From: Liolophura sinensis
Lineage: Eukaryota; Mollusca; Polyplacophora; Chitonida; Chitonidae
Assembly (NCBI RefSeq): GCF_032854445.1
Contig: NC_088298.1
Location: 24,453,295-24,517,294, forward strand
DNA length: 64,000 nt
Direction of reading: 5' to 3'
Of this stretch, positions 24,505 through 37,400 are shown in pieces. The translations under genes were made by a program, and so were the position numbers. The stretch's first letter is position 1; the number at the start of each line of letters is the position of its first letter. The notes below the pieces were generated by a model, which was not told where the DNA came from, did no database searches, and saw nothing but the letters and a program-made list of their open reading frames with translations.

Positions 24505-25646
24505 GATGCATATATGCAATACCTGTATGTTAATTAGGCATACAGTCTGCCATACATCTATGTTCACATGCAAGTACACATGAACTTTGAGTTTTCAGAA
24601 ATTCAATTTTACATTTAAGAAAATCCAAAATTGAACTCTTTAATTCTTTGGCCTGCAACACAACACTGCTAACAGGTAAAATCTTTGTCAGAGTTGCTCA
24701 GCTAACATACAGTTCTGTGTTGAGCATCAATGTAAAAGCTGATGCTGAACTGTGTGAATAACAATAGATGAATATAGGCAACTGTCTTAACTGTCTTAAC
24801 TGTCAACACAAAGAGTGAGAACAGGGGAATCCAGAATTCTTTGTCCAACACCAGGATTTCAATGTACCTCCATCATGTGCCATCATCAATATCCCTAATT
24901 TTAAAAATTATGTAAAGTTAAATTCGCCTGGTCTGTAGACTAAGATATATTTATAGCTGACAATCTTTTTGATCACGCTGAAAAACTCAAACTATACTTT
25001 CCTAACTTTTGTGTAGGGCCTAGCTTATATTTACAAAACATCTGAAATATTCTGGAACATTTTGATTGTCAACATTTTAACCCTGCTGTGCACGTGGGTG
25101 GGGTGGTTTTAACACAACAGCCAGTTTAGACCCAGGCTAGGAGCTGGCTTACACAACCCGCATACAATGTGGGTAAATTGTCTTAAAACTCTGACAACAT
25201 CAAGGTGCACATTGCAAGTTGCATTACTGCAACCGATGTCATTAATCAAACATTTGTCACGTACGGCCTCAATTCACCCTGCGATCTAAATGAATACAAG
25301 AAAACTGCGCATTGTCAAGTTGTGTCAGAGTGTCAGGGGGCGTTCGAGAAGCCCTGGTTAGCTACAGCATACACAAAACCCAGAGAATGTGGATGAAATT
25401 TGATACAAAACACCTGTCAACATCAGATCGGTATTTCTCAGGACGCCATTTTGTCCCCAAAAACTGTCCCCAAAAACTTAAGCCATTAGCCGAGAAAAAA
25501 GGGGAGGTGGTCGAGCTATAGACGTAAACATCACCACGATTTCTAGCTACATTCAGCCTTTAAGTTTTTCAATTGTTGCAGAAAATCGCAGTTGTCGACA
25601 AAAGCGGGACACGATTTCACACAGCTAAAAGTTCCCACGAACTTAC

Positions 25647-25740
25647 CTGTCGAAAAAGCCGAAGCGTAACACTTCTAAGACGCGGCCAAGCACCTGTCCG
25701 AGTTTTTCATTGGATGTAAGCTGACCTCCTTTGATCTCGC
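25647..25740 (-). other. MPP6: 5' UTR exon of the MAGUK gene (upstream edge uncertain)
   Basis: The minus strand carries a near-perfect donor, CGACAG followed by gtaagttcg, ending an exon at 25647. The next exon (23267-23204) begins after an acceptor at 23268 and contains the start ATG at 23234-23232. No ORF runs through this exon, so it is taken as untranslated. The upstream limit is a guess from a TATA-like element at 25763-25769; transcripts would fix it. Confidence 0.55.
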
Positions 25741-25754
25741 TCTCCGCGCAGCGG

Positions 25755-25800
25755 TGTTGTCGTTTTATGTGGGAAGGAGAATTTCGGGAAGTGACTCATT
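25755..25800 (-). promoter_or_regulatory. Probable promoter of the MAGUK gene
   Basis: On the minus strand there is a perfect AP-1 site (TGAGTCA, 25792-25798) and a TATA-like CATAAAA (25763-25769), followed by the GC-rich first exon. A reverse CCAAT lies at 25709-25713. The position fits the upstream edge of the UTR exon. The start site itself is inferred. Confidence 0.4.
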
Positions 25801-25809
25801 CATATGAGG

Positions 25810-26700
25810 CTCTCGTGGGGGTGACGCCCTTAGCACATTCACCAAATATTTGTCAAGTTAAAACTTTTCTTTTACTTTTATTTTATTAAGTTATTATATC
25901 CTCCACACATTGCTTTTAAAGTCAAATACCGTCTAAGAGTTAAATTTATCGTTCACTCTTGATTTGTGATTGGAATGTTGAGAAAACCGTACAAATATAT
26001 ATATATATATATTTTTTTTTTATATATAGCCTACCGGTATATCAAGAAGTATGTAAAATCTGGGACTAATATAACTCTTAAAATTATCTGTGTCGTTATT
26101 GTCAAAACATCATGAAGCAAGAGCACAAGGGCAAAATCTCAACAAAACGCCCTCCCAATTTCTGATCATATTCCTTAGTAATGTGATGAAATTTCATGGT
26201 CAAGTTTAATGGGGATCCACCAAATGCCTAGCAGTAGGGCTCTAACACTGTTTTATCGATGTCAAACGGTTTTTTCCCAAAAAACTATAATGATGTTATG
26301 CTAAATGCAGTGCAACTTTAAACTAAAAACTGATACACTGTAACATACTGTAAACATTATCAAACTTTTGACACAACAATAACTTGAGGTCCTATTTCAC
26401 ATTTATGTACCTCATCAGACTAAAAGAAAAATTTGCCTCCTCCCCGTTGCTTATACTGTGCATGTCAGACTGCACAGACGTTACTATAATGGCACTGGAC
26501 ATGCCTGTGAAGGTTTCTTTGGGGGGTAAAAGATTTATCATTTCACTCAGGGCCCGCATTTACCAAATGTATTAGACAGAAGTCAAAAATTCAAACACAT
26601 CTATAGTTAAAATGTTTAGCTCTGGAGAGTTTAAATTTTGCACACCGATTCTTTACTGCAGAACAATGATAAATATGGGACATGCAATCTTGTAGATATA
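25810..26700. other. AT-rich intergenic DNA
   Basis: Upstream of the MAGUK promoter. It includes a short (TA)n tract at 25997-26030. No gene was seen. Confidence 0.6.
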
Positions 26701-26707
26701 TTTGGTG

Positions 26708-26765
26708 CTGCCTCACTAGTACACTGTGCTGAAGACATTAGACCTGATGCTCCACCCATCGCTGA
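26708..26765. mobile_element. SINE-B fragment at the edge of the 34 bp array
   Basis: gctgcctcactagtacactg and gctgaagacattagacctga resemble the internal SINE-B block seen at 9355-9415 (gaagacaccagacatgacac). It grades into the first array monomer. Confidence 0.5.
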
Positions 26766-29700
26766 ATAAACTAGTACTTCATCCTCCACACAACAATGGA
26801 TGAACTAGTACTTCATCCTCCTCCCATCACTGGATGAACTAGTACTTCATGCTCTATCCATCACTGGATGAACTGGTACTTTATTCTCAAGTCATCACTG
26901 GATGAACTAGTACTTCATGCTCCTCTCACCATGGGATGAACTGGTACTTCATGCTTCACCCATCACTGGATGAACTAGTACTTCATGCTCGACATATGGC
27001 TGGATGAACTAGTACTTCATGCTCCACCCATCACTGGATGAACTAGTACTTCATGCTCCTCCCATCACTGGATGAGCTAGTACTTCAGGCTCCATCCATC
27101 ACTGGATGAACTAATACGTCATGTCCTCCCATCACTGGATGAACTAGTACTTCATGTTCCTCCCATCACTGGATGAAATAGTATCTCATGGTCCAGTCAT
27201 CACTGGATGAACTAGTACTTCATGCTCCACATATGGCTGGATGAACTAGTACTTCATGCTCCACATATGGCTGGATGAACGAGTACTTCATGTTCCACAC
27301 ATCACTGGATGAGCTAGTACTTCATGTTCCATCCGTTACTTGATGAACTAGTACTTCATGCTCCACATATGGCTGGATGAACTAGTACTTCATGCACCAC
27401 ACATCGCTGGATGAGCTAGTACTTCAGGCTCCATCCATCACTGGATGAACTAGTACTTCATGTTCCATCCGTTACTTGATGAACTAGTACTTCATGCTCC
27501 TTACATCCTTGGATGAGCTAGAATTTCATGCTCCTCTCAAAAGAGGATGAACTAGTACTTCATGCTCCAGTCATCACTGGATGAACTAGTACTTCATCCT
27601 CCACCCATCGCTGGATGAACTAATACTTCATGCTCCACACATCACTGGATGAACTAATACCTCATGCTCCAGTCATCACTGGATGAACTAGTACTTCATG
27701 CTCCAAACATTGCTGGATGAACTAGTACTTCATGCTCCTCCCATCAATGGATGAACTAGTACTTCATGTTCCTCCCATCACTGTATGAACTAGTACTTCA
27801 TGCTTCACCCATCACTGGATGAACTAGTACTTCATGCTCCTCCCATCACTGGATGAGCTAGTACTTCATGCTCTATCCATCACTGGATGAACTAGTACTT
27901 CATGCTCCTCCCATCACTGGACGAGCTAGTACTTCATGCTCCACACGTCGCTGGATGAACTGGTACTTCATGCTCCACACATCACTGGATGAACTAGTAC
28001 TTCATGTTCCTCCCATCACTGGATGAACTAGTACCTCATGTTCCACACATCACTGGATGAACTAGTACTTTATTCTCCAGTCATCACTGGATGAACTAGT
28101 ACTTCATGCTTCTCCTATCACTGGATGAACTATTACCTCATGCTCCAGTCATGACTTGATGAACTAGTACTTCATGCTCCTCTCATCACTGGATGAGCTA
28201 GTACTTCATGCTCCACACATCACTGGATGAGCTAGTACTTCATGCTCCACACATCACTGGATGAGCTAGTACTTCAGGCTCCATCCATCACTGGATGAAC
28301 TAGTACCTCATGTTCCTCCCATCACTGGATGAACTAGTACTTCAAGCTCCACACATCACTGGATGAGCTAGTACTTCAGGCTCCATCCATCACTGGATGA
28401 ACTAATACGCCATGTTCCACACATCACTGGATGAACTAGTACTTTATTCTCCCGTCATCACTGGATGAACAAGTACTTCATGTTCCTCCCATCACTGGAT
28501 GAACTAGTACCTCATGTTCCACACATCACTGGATGAACTAGTACTTTATTCTCCAGTCATCACTGGATGAACTAATACTTCATGCTTCTCCCATCACTGG
28601 ATGAACTAGTACTTCATGCTGCACACATCACTGGATGAACTAATACTTCATGCTCCTCCCATCACTGGATGAACTGGTACTTCATGCTCTACAAATCACT
28701 GGATGAACTAATACTTCATGCTCCACCCATCACTGGATGAACTAGTACTTCATGCTCCTCCCATCACTGGATGAACTGGTACTTCATGCTCCACACATCC
28801 GTGGATGAGCTAGTACTTCATGCTTCACCCATCACTGGATGAACTAGTACTTTATGCTCCAGACATCACTGGATGAACTAGTACTTCATGCTCCAGACAT
28901 CACTGGATGAACTAATACTTCATGCTCCAGTCATCACTGGATGAACTAATACTTCATGCTCCAGTCAACACTGGATGAACTAATACTTCATGCTCCACAC
29001 ATCACTGGATGAACTAGTATCTCATGCTGCAGTCATCACTGGATGAACTAGTACCTCATGTTCCTCCCATCACTGGATGAACTAGTACTTCAAGCTCCAC
29101 ACATCACTGGATGAGCTAGTACTTCAGGCTCCATCCATCACTGGATGAACTAATACGCCATGTTCCACACATCACTGGATGAACTAGTACTTTATTCTCC
29201 CGTCATCACTGGATGAACAAGTACTTCATGTTCCTCCCATCACTGGATGAACTAGTACCTCATGTTCCACACATCACTGGATGAACTAGTACTTTATTCT
29301 CCAGTCATGACTGGATGAACTAATACTTCATGCTTCTCCCATCACTGGATGAACTAGTACTTCATGCTGCACACATCACTGGATGAACTAGTACTTCATG
29401 CTCCTCCCATCACTGGATGAACTGGTACTTCATGCTCCACACATCCGTGGATGAGCTAGTACTTCATGCTTCACCCATCACTGGATGAACTAGTACTTTA
29501 TGCTCCAGACATCACTGGATGAACTAGTACCTCATGCTCCACACATCTCTGGATGAACAAGTACTTCATGCTCTACAAATCACTGGATGAACTAGTACTT
29601 CATGCTCCACCCATCACTGGATGAACTAGTACTTCATGCTCCTCCCATCACTGGATGAACTGGTACTTCATGCTCCACACATCCGTGGATGAGCTAGTAC

Positions 29701-30250
29701 TTCATGCTTCACCCATCACTGGATGAACTAGTACTTTATGCTCCAGACATCACTGGATGAACTAGTACTTCATGCTCCAGACATCACTGGATGAACTAAT
29801 ACTTCATGCTCCAGTCATCACTGGATGAACTAATACTTCATGCTCCAGTCATCACTGGATGAACTAGTACTTCATGTTCCTCCCATCACTGGATGAACTA
29901 ATACTTCATGCTCCAGTCAACACTGGATGAACTAATACTTCATGCTCCACACATCACTGGATGAACTAGTATCTCATGCTGCACACATCACTGGATGAAC
30001 TAGTACTTCATGCTCCACCCATCACTGGATGAACTAGTACTTCATGCTCCACCCATCACTGGATGAACTAGTACTTCATGCTCTTCTTATCACTGGATGA
30101 ACTAGTACTTCATGCTCCACCCATCACTGGATGAACTAGTACTTCATGCTCCACCCATCACTGGATGAACTAGTATCTCATGCTCCAGTCATCACTGGAT
30201 GAACTAGTACTTCATGCTCCAGTCATCACTGGATGAACTAGTACCTCAGG
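26765..30250. repeat. 34 bp satellite-like array, about 100 copies
   Basis: Unit ctggatgaactagtacttca plus tgctccacccatca. Nearly every unit keeps the palindrome ACTAGT next to AGTACT. Variant classes (ccagtcat, cctcccat, cacacat) recur in the same order at 748 bp (22 units; aatacgcc at 28404 and 29152) and 884 bp (26 units; ctctacaaatc at 28687 and 29571), showing block duplication. Confidence 0.97.
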
Positions 30251-30254
30251 TTTA

Positions 30255-33001
30255 GCTTAATAGACACAGGCAACCCAGAGTACGCCACAGGCCTTTTACA
30301 AGTAAGCCTTAAGCTTTCTTACAACACGTTCCACTTAGAACATGAAACACTCATGTTCCTCTGCTGTTTTCATGGCCACTGAATAATGACAAATTTATTT
30401 GAATTATTTATTTGCTTGATGTTTTAGGCCATACTCAAGAATATTTCATTGTTTTCTGTGGCGGCCTGCATTATGGTGAAATCATACCCGACATAGGCCT
30501 TACACTTAACCAGGATCCAGGGCCGAGTGAAAGACAAGATCAAATGTTTTGCGTAATACTGTAGCATTATTGTGTTATTGATACTGTAACTATTGCAAAT
30601 TTGAGCTGGTGAGGAAACCAAGGAACCTCATTTGCCAGGGCTCACTGAGCCTGAGTAAAGGACAAACTTTACATACAAAGAATAACATCACACCAAACTC
30701 TGATAATACAGAAAATGCCCATCATAGAGCAATATTTATTTATTGTCTCTCCTCTTCTGACGGTAACATACATGTAACCAGGTAGAAAAGTCGGGAAATC
30801 AAAACAATCCAACAGGGATTACAAAGGGAGATAACTCTCTGCACTCACAAACGTTCCATGCAATTGCCTACCATAAAGACAGCATTTGTCTTAATAGTAC
30901 GTTTAATTTTAGAAAATAAAGAAAACTTAGCAATTCATGTTTCTGCCTGATTTTTCACTAATATCTGAAATCTAATTTCAAATTATGGTTTCAAGCAAAA
31001 AAAAAAATTGAAAACCTTAAGCTAACACTTAACATATAGGAAAGCAACTTAAAACTACATTCAAAGAATTTTTTCCAGTGGCAACTCAGGTTCAGCCTGG
31101 ATTGATAGTTGTTTTCTTAAAGTATACAACAGCAGCATTACCCGTTTGCCTACACTCTGTCATCAGAAAGCCATGAACAAACCCCACAGCATGGGCCCGA
31201 ATTGCTTTTGGCACGGAGCAGTCCCTCATTACTTTGCTTTTAAACCCTGAAGTGGAAGATTTTCTACCAATGCTTACAAAATTAATATTAGTTCATGACA
31301 TAAATGTCTTAATCAGAGCCAGGCACACATAAAATACAAACACACAGTATGTCCGTGTATATGGATAATCTATTTTTCATTCCCATGCAACACTTGAGCA
31401 AATTATTATAGATTTTACCTTTCTTTGTTCTTGAGAAGTAACAGCTTCAATACATTCAGTGATGATAGCAATCCAAGGACAGTTCAAGTTTTTCCACAAG
31501 AAAATGTCCCCACCTGAATTTGGCTAAATAGAAGATACTTGCACACTTAGGAATTTTTTTTTTTTGGAAATTATATTATAATTTAAATTATTAAGTATTA
31601 GTTACGTGAGATAAAATAACTTCCATATTGAAATGGAAAAATTCAGTTAGCATTCAGTTAGAGAGTAGCACCTTTGTGGTTGCGAGGAAACTTATAACCA
31701 CCAAAATTTTACATAATGAATTTTAATTAAAGTTTGAATTCTTTCTTATTCTTTATTGTGCTTTCTGATATTTGACTTATCAGACTGCTGTACTATTCAT
31801 GGCAGGAAGAAACCAGACTGACCCAATTGAACAACTTGACGCAGGTACTTATCCAGTCTGTCAGTAGATGCAAAATAGATCTGTTAGGCTGAATTTCCTG
31901 CTTGGACCACTTATTCTGTAGCAGTCAGCTTGGAGGTGTGCCCGGAGCGTGCCCGGTGTGTGCCCGGAGTGTGCCTGGCGCGTGCCAATGCCGTTCTGTC
32001 AGTTACCTGGTAAACCTTAGCATTTAAACTCCCTAAGGTACCATGGAACAAGGAATATGGGGGTCAGGAAAACGATGAAAAAAAAAAAAGACAAATCTTT
32101 CTTCAGTTTTGAGGTGTATTTAAATTTCTTAACAACTCTTCTATTTTATGGATATTTTCTGTCAATGTTTAGAAATATTCAGAAATGATGTCATGGCCGA
32201 ACACACTAGGAATCCGAAATGAGCTGGGAGTCCCCAATTCAATCCACCACGAAGTTGTTTTGACATCGATATCACCGCTGACGTCACCACAGGGGGCGAC
32301 TTAATTTCTGGACTGACCGCTGGGGCCTTGGGACAACTGTGGTTTACAGCCATTTTTCTGGCTGAAGAAGTAAGCTGACCTAACAAGTTTTTTTTATATA
32401 CTTTCACGTATACCCCTGTATTTTCCCACATCATGAACTCCACATTCTGGCATAAAAACCAAGCAGTTAATGTATCCTTTAGGCCACAGCCGAATTAGCC
32501 AGAGCCAACTTTGAGCGAGCGAATCTCATTCAGTCAGCTGTGGTGAGAACACCTCGCACAAATCAGTCAGGCGTGGCACCCTCTTATACATAGATTACTT
32601 ACTTTTACTAAATCAATCTTTTTAACTCCCTAAATCAGAAATTGTCCTGTCTAAATCTATTTACATATTTGGTTTCCAAAGAATGGTTGAATAAGACTTT
32701 CTGAAATGTTTCTTTACCCAAAAAATCCAGCAAATTTCTGTCAACGTACAGGTACTTTAAACGAGCACAAACACAATTCCCTGAATTCACAAAAAATTCT
32801 GTCACTCCTGACAGATGTCAATCAAAGTCAATGAATATTCATCCATAAACATTCATGACTGAAACCATGGTGACAGACTTCCCTTTGATACCAAAGTTCC
32901 GCCCCCTTACAGGACAGAGGCACAAGCTTTAAGAGTTTCATTCTTCGCATACACTTGGTAATGTTACCAAGGCAACCAGATATCCATTTACAAATTTGTC
33001 A
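30255..33001. other. Intergenic DNA between the array and the OLA1 3' end
   Basis: Mostly AT-rich. It holds a SINE-A fragment (30405-30495, minus), five short gtgcccgga-type repeats at 31936-31985 and a CRE palindrome TGACGTCA at 32279-32286 within a locally GC-richer patch. No gene was identified. Confidence 0.55.
30405..30495 (-). mobile_element. SINE-A fragment
   Basis: tatttgcttgatgttttagg, ccatactcaagaatatttca and gcggcctgcattatggtg, without the head. Confidence 0.7.
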
Positions 33002-33007
33002 TTTATT
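33002..33007 (-). terminator. OLA1: Polyadenylation signal of OLA1
   Basis: A canonical AATAAA on the minus strand 93 bp beyond the stop codon, in otherwise unstructured AT-rich sequence. The distance is normal for a short 3' UTR. Confidence 0.5.
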
Positions 33008-33099
33008 GAACAGTACAACACCCTCACAGTTATGAAGTCATATTTTCTTCTTTTTCCAAAACTTTTCTCGAGCAAAACAAGTGAACATTTTGACACATT

Positions 33100-33207
33100 T
33101 CACTTTTTCTTTCCTTGGAGACCAGCACCAGCATTGAATTTGAAGAAAATTATGTCCCCGTCTTCAACAATGTATTCTCTGCCCTTCTGTTTGTATTTTC
33201 CGGCCGC
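33100..33207 (-). CDS. OLA1: OLA1 exon 11: C-terminus and stop
   Basis: 108 nt, residues 365-399 and stop TGA (33102-33100). [19 protein letters not shown] then IIFFKFN and the basic end KKK. Acceptor ttctgcag. Confidence 0.95.
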   Translation of the reverse strand, partial: AAGKYKQKGREYIVEDGDIIFFKFNAGAGLQGKKK

Positions 33208-34368
33208 CTGCAGAACAAAGTTACCTTTTTGCAGTTTAAGTCAAATTTTGAGGGAAAACAAACAAAAGTATTTCTAAAAACAATATTATTTAAACTGATA
33301 AGCAGGTCCTTATAAAAACAGTGGTAAAGTCACCATCTTTTGTGGGAGGGGGGGGGGGGGGTGCGTGGAATCATGAGAACACATAATCTAGGGCCCAGTT
33401 TATCAAATTATGTTCAGTACTTCGTAACTCTCATTTATGACCTCATTTATGGTATTTGATAAGATTTTAACTCCAGAATATTTCACCTCTGTGACAGAGG
33501 CCAGTATTATAGTGGGAACCCCGGGGGAACCCATGGCAATCTGCAGGTTGCTGGGAGACCTTGCCGCGCACGACCAGAAAGGCAGCCAATACCAGCTGGT
33601 CTAGAACTCCTAGCCATGGCAATGCTGAGACAGTCCAGCACATTGTGCTATGCTAGCATGCCAACCACTAGGTTATTGTACTCTCAGGGTCAGGAAAACT
33701 GGCAGCGATGGCAATGCTGAGAGGGCCCAGGATCATTGTGCTATGCTAGCATGCCAACCACTAGGTCACTGAACTCTCAGGGTCAGGAAAACTGACAGAG
33801 ATGGCAATGCTGAGACGGTCCAGGATCATTGTGCTATGCTAGCATGCCAACCACTAGGTCAATGAACTCTCAGGGTCAGGAAAACTGACAGCGATGGCAA
33901 TGCTGAGACGGTCCAGGATCATTGTGCTATGCTAGCATGCCAACCACTAGGTCATTGTACTCTCAGGGTCAGGAACACTGACAGCGATGACAATGCTAAG
34001 ACGGTCCAGGATCATTGTGCTATGCTAGCATGCCAACCACTAGGTCCCTGAACTCTCAGGGTCAGGAAAACTGACAGAGATGGCAATGCTGAGACGGTCC
34101 AGGATCATTGTGCTATGCTAGCATGCCAACCACTAGGTCAATGAACTCTCAGGGTCAGGAACACTGACAGCGATGGCAATGCTGAGACGGTCCAGGATCA
34201 TTGTGCTATGCTAGCATGCCAACCACTAGGTCATTGTACTCTCAGGGTCAGGAACACTGACAGCGATGGCAATGCTAAGATGGTCCAGGATCATTGTGCT
34301 ATGCTAGCATGCCAACCACTAGGTCCCTGAACTCTCAGGGTCAGGAAAACTGACAGCGATGGCAATGC

Positions 34369-34406
<38 letters not shown>

Positions 34407-37400
34407 ATTGGTGTTTTACGCCGTACTCAAGAATATTTCACTTATACGACGGCGGCCAGCATTATGGTGGGTGGAAACCGGGCAGAGCCCGGGGGAAACC
34501 CACGACCATCCGCAGGTTGCTGGCAGACCTTCCCATGTACGGCCGCAATGCTAAGACGGTCCAGGCTCATTGTGCTATGCTAGCATGCCAACCACTAGGT
34601 CATTGTACTCTCAGGGTCAGGAAAACTGACAGCGATGGCAATGCTGAGACGGTCCAGGCTCATTGTACTATGCTAGCATGCCAACCACTAGGTCATTGTA
34701 CTCTCAGGGTCAGGAAAACTGACAGCGATGGCAATGCTGAGACGGTCCAGGATCATTGTGCTATGCTAGCATGCCAACCACTAGGTCACTGAACTCTCAG
34801 GGTCAGGAAAACTGACAGCGATGGCAATGCTGAGACGGTCCAGGATCATTGTGCTATGCTAGCATGCCAACCACTAGGTCAATGAACTCTCAGGGTCAGG
34901 AACACTGACAGCGATGGCAATGCTGAGACGGTCCAGGATCATTGTGCTATGCTAGCATGCCAACCACTAGGTCACTGAACTCTCAGGGTCAGGAAAACTG
35001 GCAGCGATGGCAATGCTGAGACGGTCCAGGATCATTGTGCTATGCTAGCATGCCAACCACTAGGTCACTGAACTCTCAGGGTCAGGAAAATTGACAGCGA
35101 TGGCAATGCTGAGACGGTCCAGGATCATTGTGCTATGCTAGCATGCCAACCACTAGGTCCCTGAACTCTCAGGGTCAGGAAAACTGACAGTGATGGCAAT
35201 GCTGAGACGGTCCAGGATCATTGTGCTATGCTAGCATGCCAACCACTAGGTCACTGAACTCTCAGGGTCAGGAAAACTGACAGCGATGGCAATGCTGAGA
35301 GGGTCCAGGCCCATTGTGCTATGCTAGCATGCCAACCACTAGGTCATTGTACTCTCAGGGTCAGGAAACTGGGCCACTTACTCTCAGTAATGGACTAAAT
35401 TTTAAAATGGAATGAATTTACAAATCACTTATATGTATCCATAAATACGAATAGTATAATACAGTCAAATTTATCTGACGGTTTTCTCATTCAATTTTGG
35501 TAAAATTAGTTTTTTAATTTCGTAATACAAATGGGGGGATGGAGCAGGAAATCCTGGGGAGCCCACCTTGCAGGCAGCTTCTGAGCCTTGTTCCTTGAAG
35601 TCTTCGTAGGCCATGACTTCTGCCATGATGAATCCTTTCTCCATGTCAGTGTGAATCTTTCCTGCTGCCTGAGGTGCCTTAAACCCTTTCTGCAAAAGGT
35701 GATAATGTGGGAGTTAGTTTTGCTATTTAGGCAACTTTAGGAAAAGGTGATAATGTGGGAGTTAGTAATGCTATTTAGGCAACTTTAGGAGTGAGTGAGT
35801 GAGTGCTTGGGGTTTAACGTCGTACTCAACAATTTTTCAGTCATATGACGACGAGGCAACTTTAGGAAAAGGTGATAATGTGGGAGTTAGTAATGCTATT
35901 TAGGCAACTTTAGGAAAAGGTGATAATGTGGGAGTTCGTAATGCTGTTTTAGGCAACTTTGGGAAAAGGTGATAATGTGGGAGCTAGTAATGCTATTTAG
36001 GCAACTTTAGGAAAAAGTGATAATGCTGGGAGGTTTGTAATGTCATTTAAGGCACCTTTAGGAAAAGATGATGCGGAAAGTTTGTAATGTTATTTGAGGC
36101 ACCTTTAGGAAAAGGTGATAATGTGGGAGCTAGTAATGCTATTTAGGCACCTTTAGGAAAAGGTGATAATGCGGGGAGGTTGTAATGCTAAACCTTTTCT
36201 GAAGAGGTGAAAATGAAGTTAATTCATTATTAAAGACAATTAAGGTATCCTTAATGTGATGTGAAGATATGAAAATGAAGTTGATTATTAAAGGCATCTT
36301 TATAAAAAAAAAAGGTGATAATGCTTGGGTTTTACTCAAGTCCTACTCCTCAATCTTTCAGTCATATGATGACGAGGAATCATATACTGTGTCTTCTAGT
36401 GGCTGGGTGAGTCCATGAACAGTTGAGCCTGTGAGGAAATTTAACTTTAACATGAGAAATCTTTCAAAAATAGCTCAAGGTCAGTAAAATTTAATTGAGG
36501 ATGTAGCAGGAGGTACACTTCTACAGATGTAGACACAGCCGTCTTTGATCAGACTCACCTGTATAGTCCAAGCTTTAACTTCGTCTTTCCCACAGGTGAA
36601 AAAATACTGAAGCTGAAGAGCCTTGTATCCCGTCACAATTATTTTATCCAGGGCACTAAAATTATAAATGGATCAAATTTCATCCTTATTTACTGATTTA
36701 AATTGTTTGATTCATTTCACTAGAATAAAGGAATAGGGTTGACTTACTTATTTTAGATATTTGATCGCTGTTTGAAGTTTTGAGCGTCCGTGTTCCTAAA
36801 CAGCACCGAGCTTAACGGACGAAATGCTGCTAATTACACATTCCTAGAGCTAAAAGTACTACAGCACACTGAAACTATCATATTTGAAGTCTATTTTATT
36901 CTGGTTTCCATAAATATGATTCAACATAGCATAATAGTGAGAAAAACCAGAGCAGCGACAACACTGTAATAGCTGGCAAATGGTCACACATAACCCGTGA
37001 AATACGGCCTCGTCAATTTACCTCAGTCAGGGTTTTATTCGAAATGTTCATATAAATGCATAAAAAGTAGCAAATTAAATACCCCCTAGCACCATGGCTT
37101 AAAGGGCAAGACAGTACCTGGCTAAAACAATTTCAATCAAAAGCAGGATACTCAACCTTTCTAAAAAGACTTTATTATTTTAATGAGATTTCACTGAAAA
37201 GCAAGCAGAACAAAATGACAATACTGCACAAATGGCTGGTGTGAATCGAGGCAACCATCTTGAGAATTTTATGCAATCAAACATGTGGCTATCAGGTCGC
37301 GTGACCTAAGCTTTGATATAGCCTTTACACATTCACTCCATCAAGTGACATATGATAACATAGTACCACTGCATACAACATCATTTTAAGACCGCTCAGA

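Noticed and set aside
32162-32443. 93-codon minus-strand ORF downstream of OLA1
   Set aside because: No recognisable domain or splice structure; includes a CRE palindrome. Coding remains unsupported.
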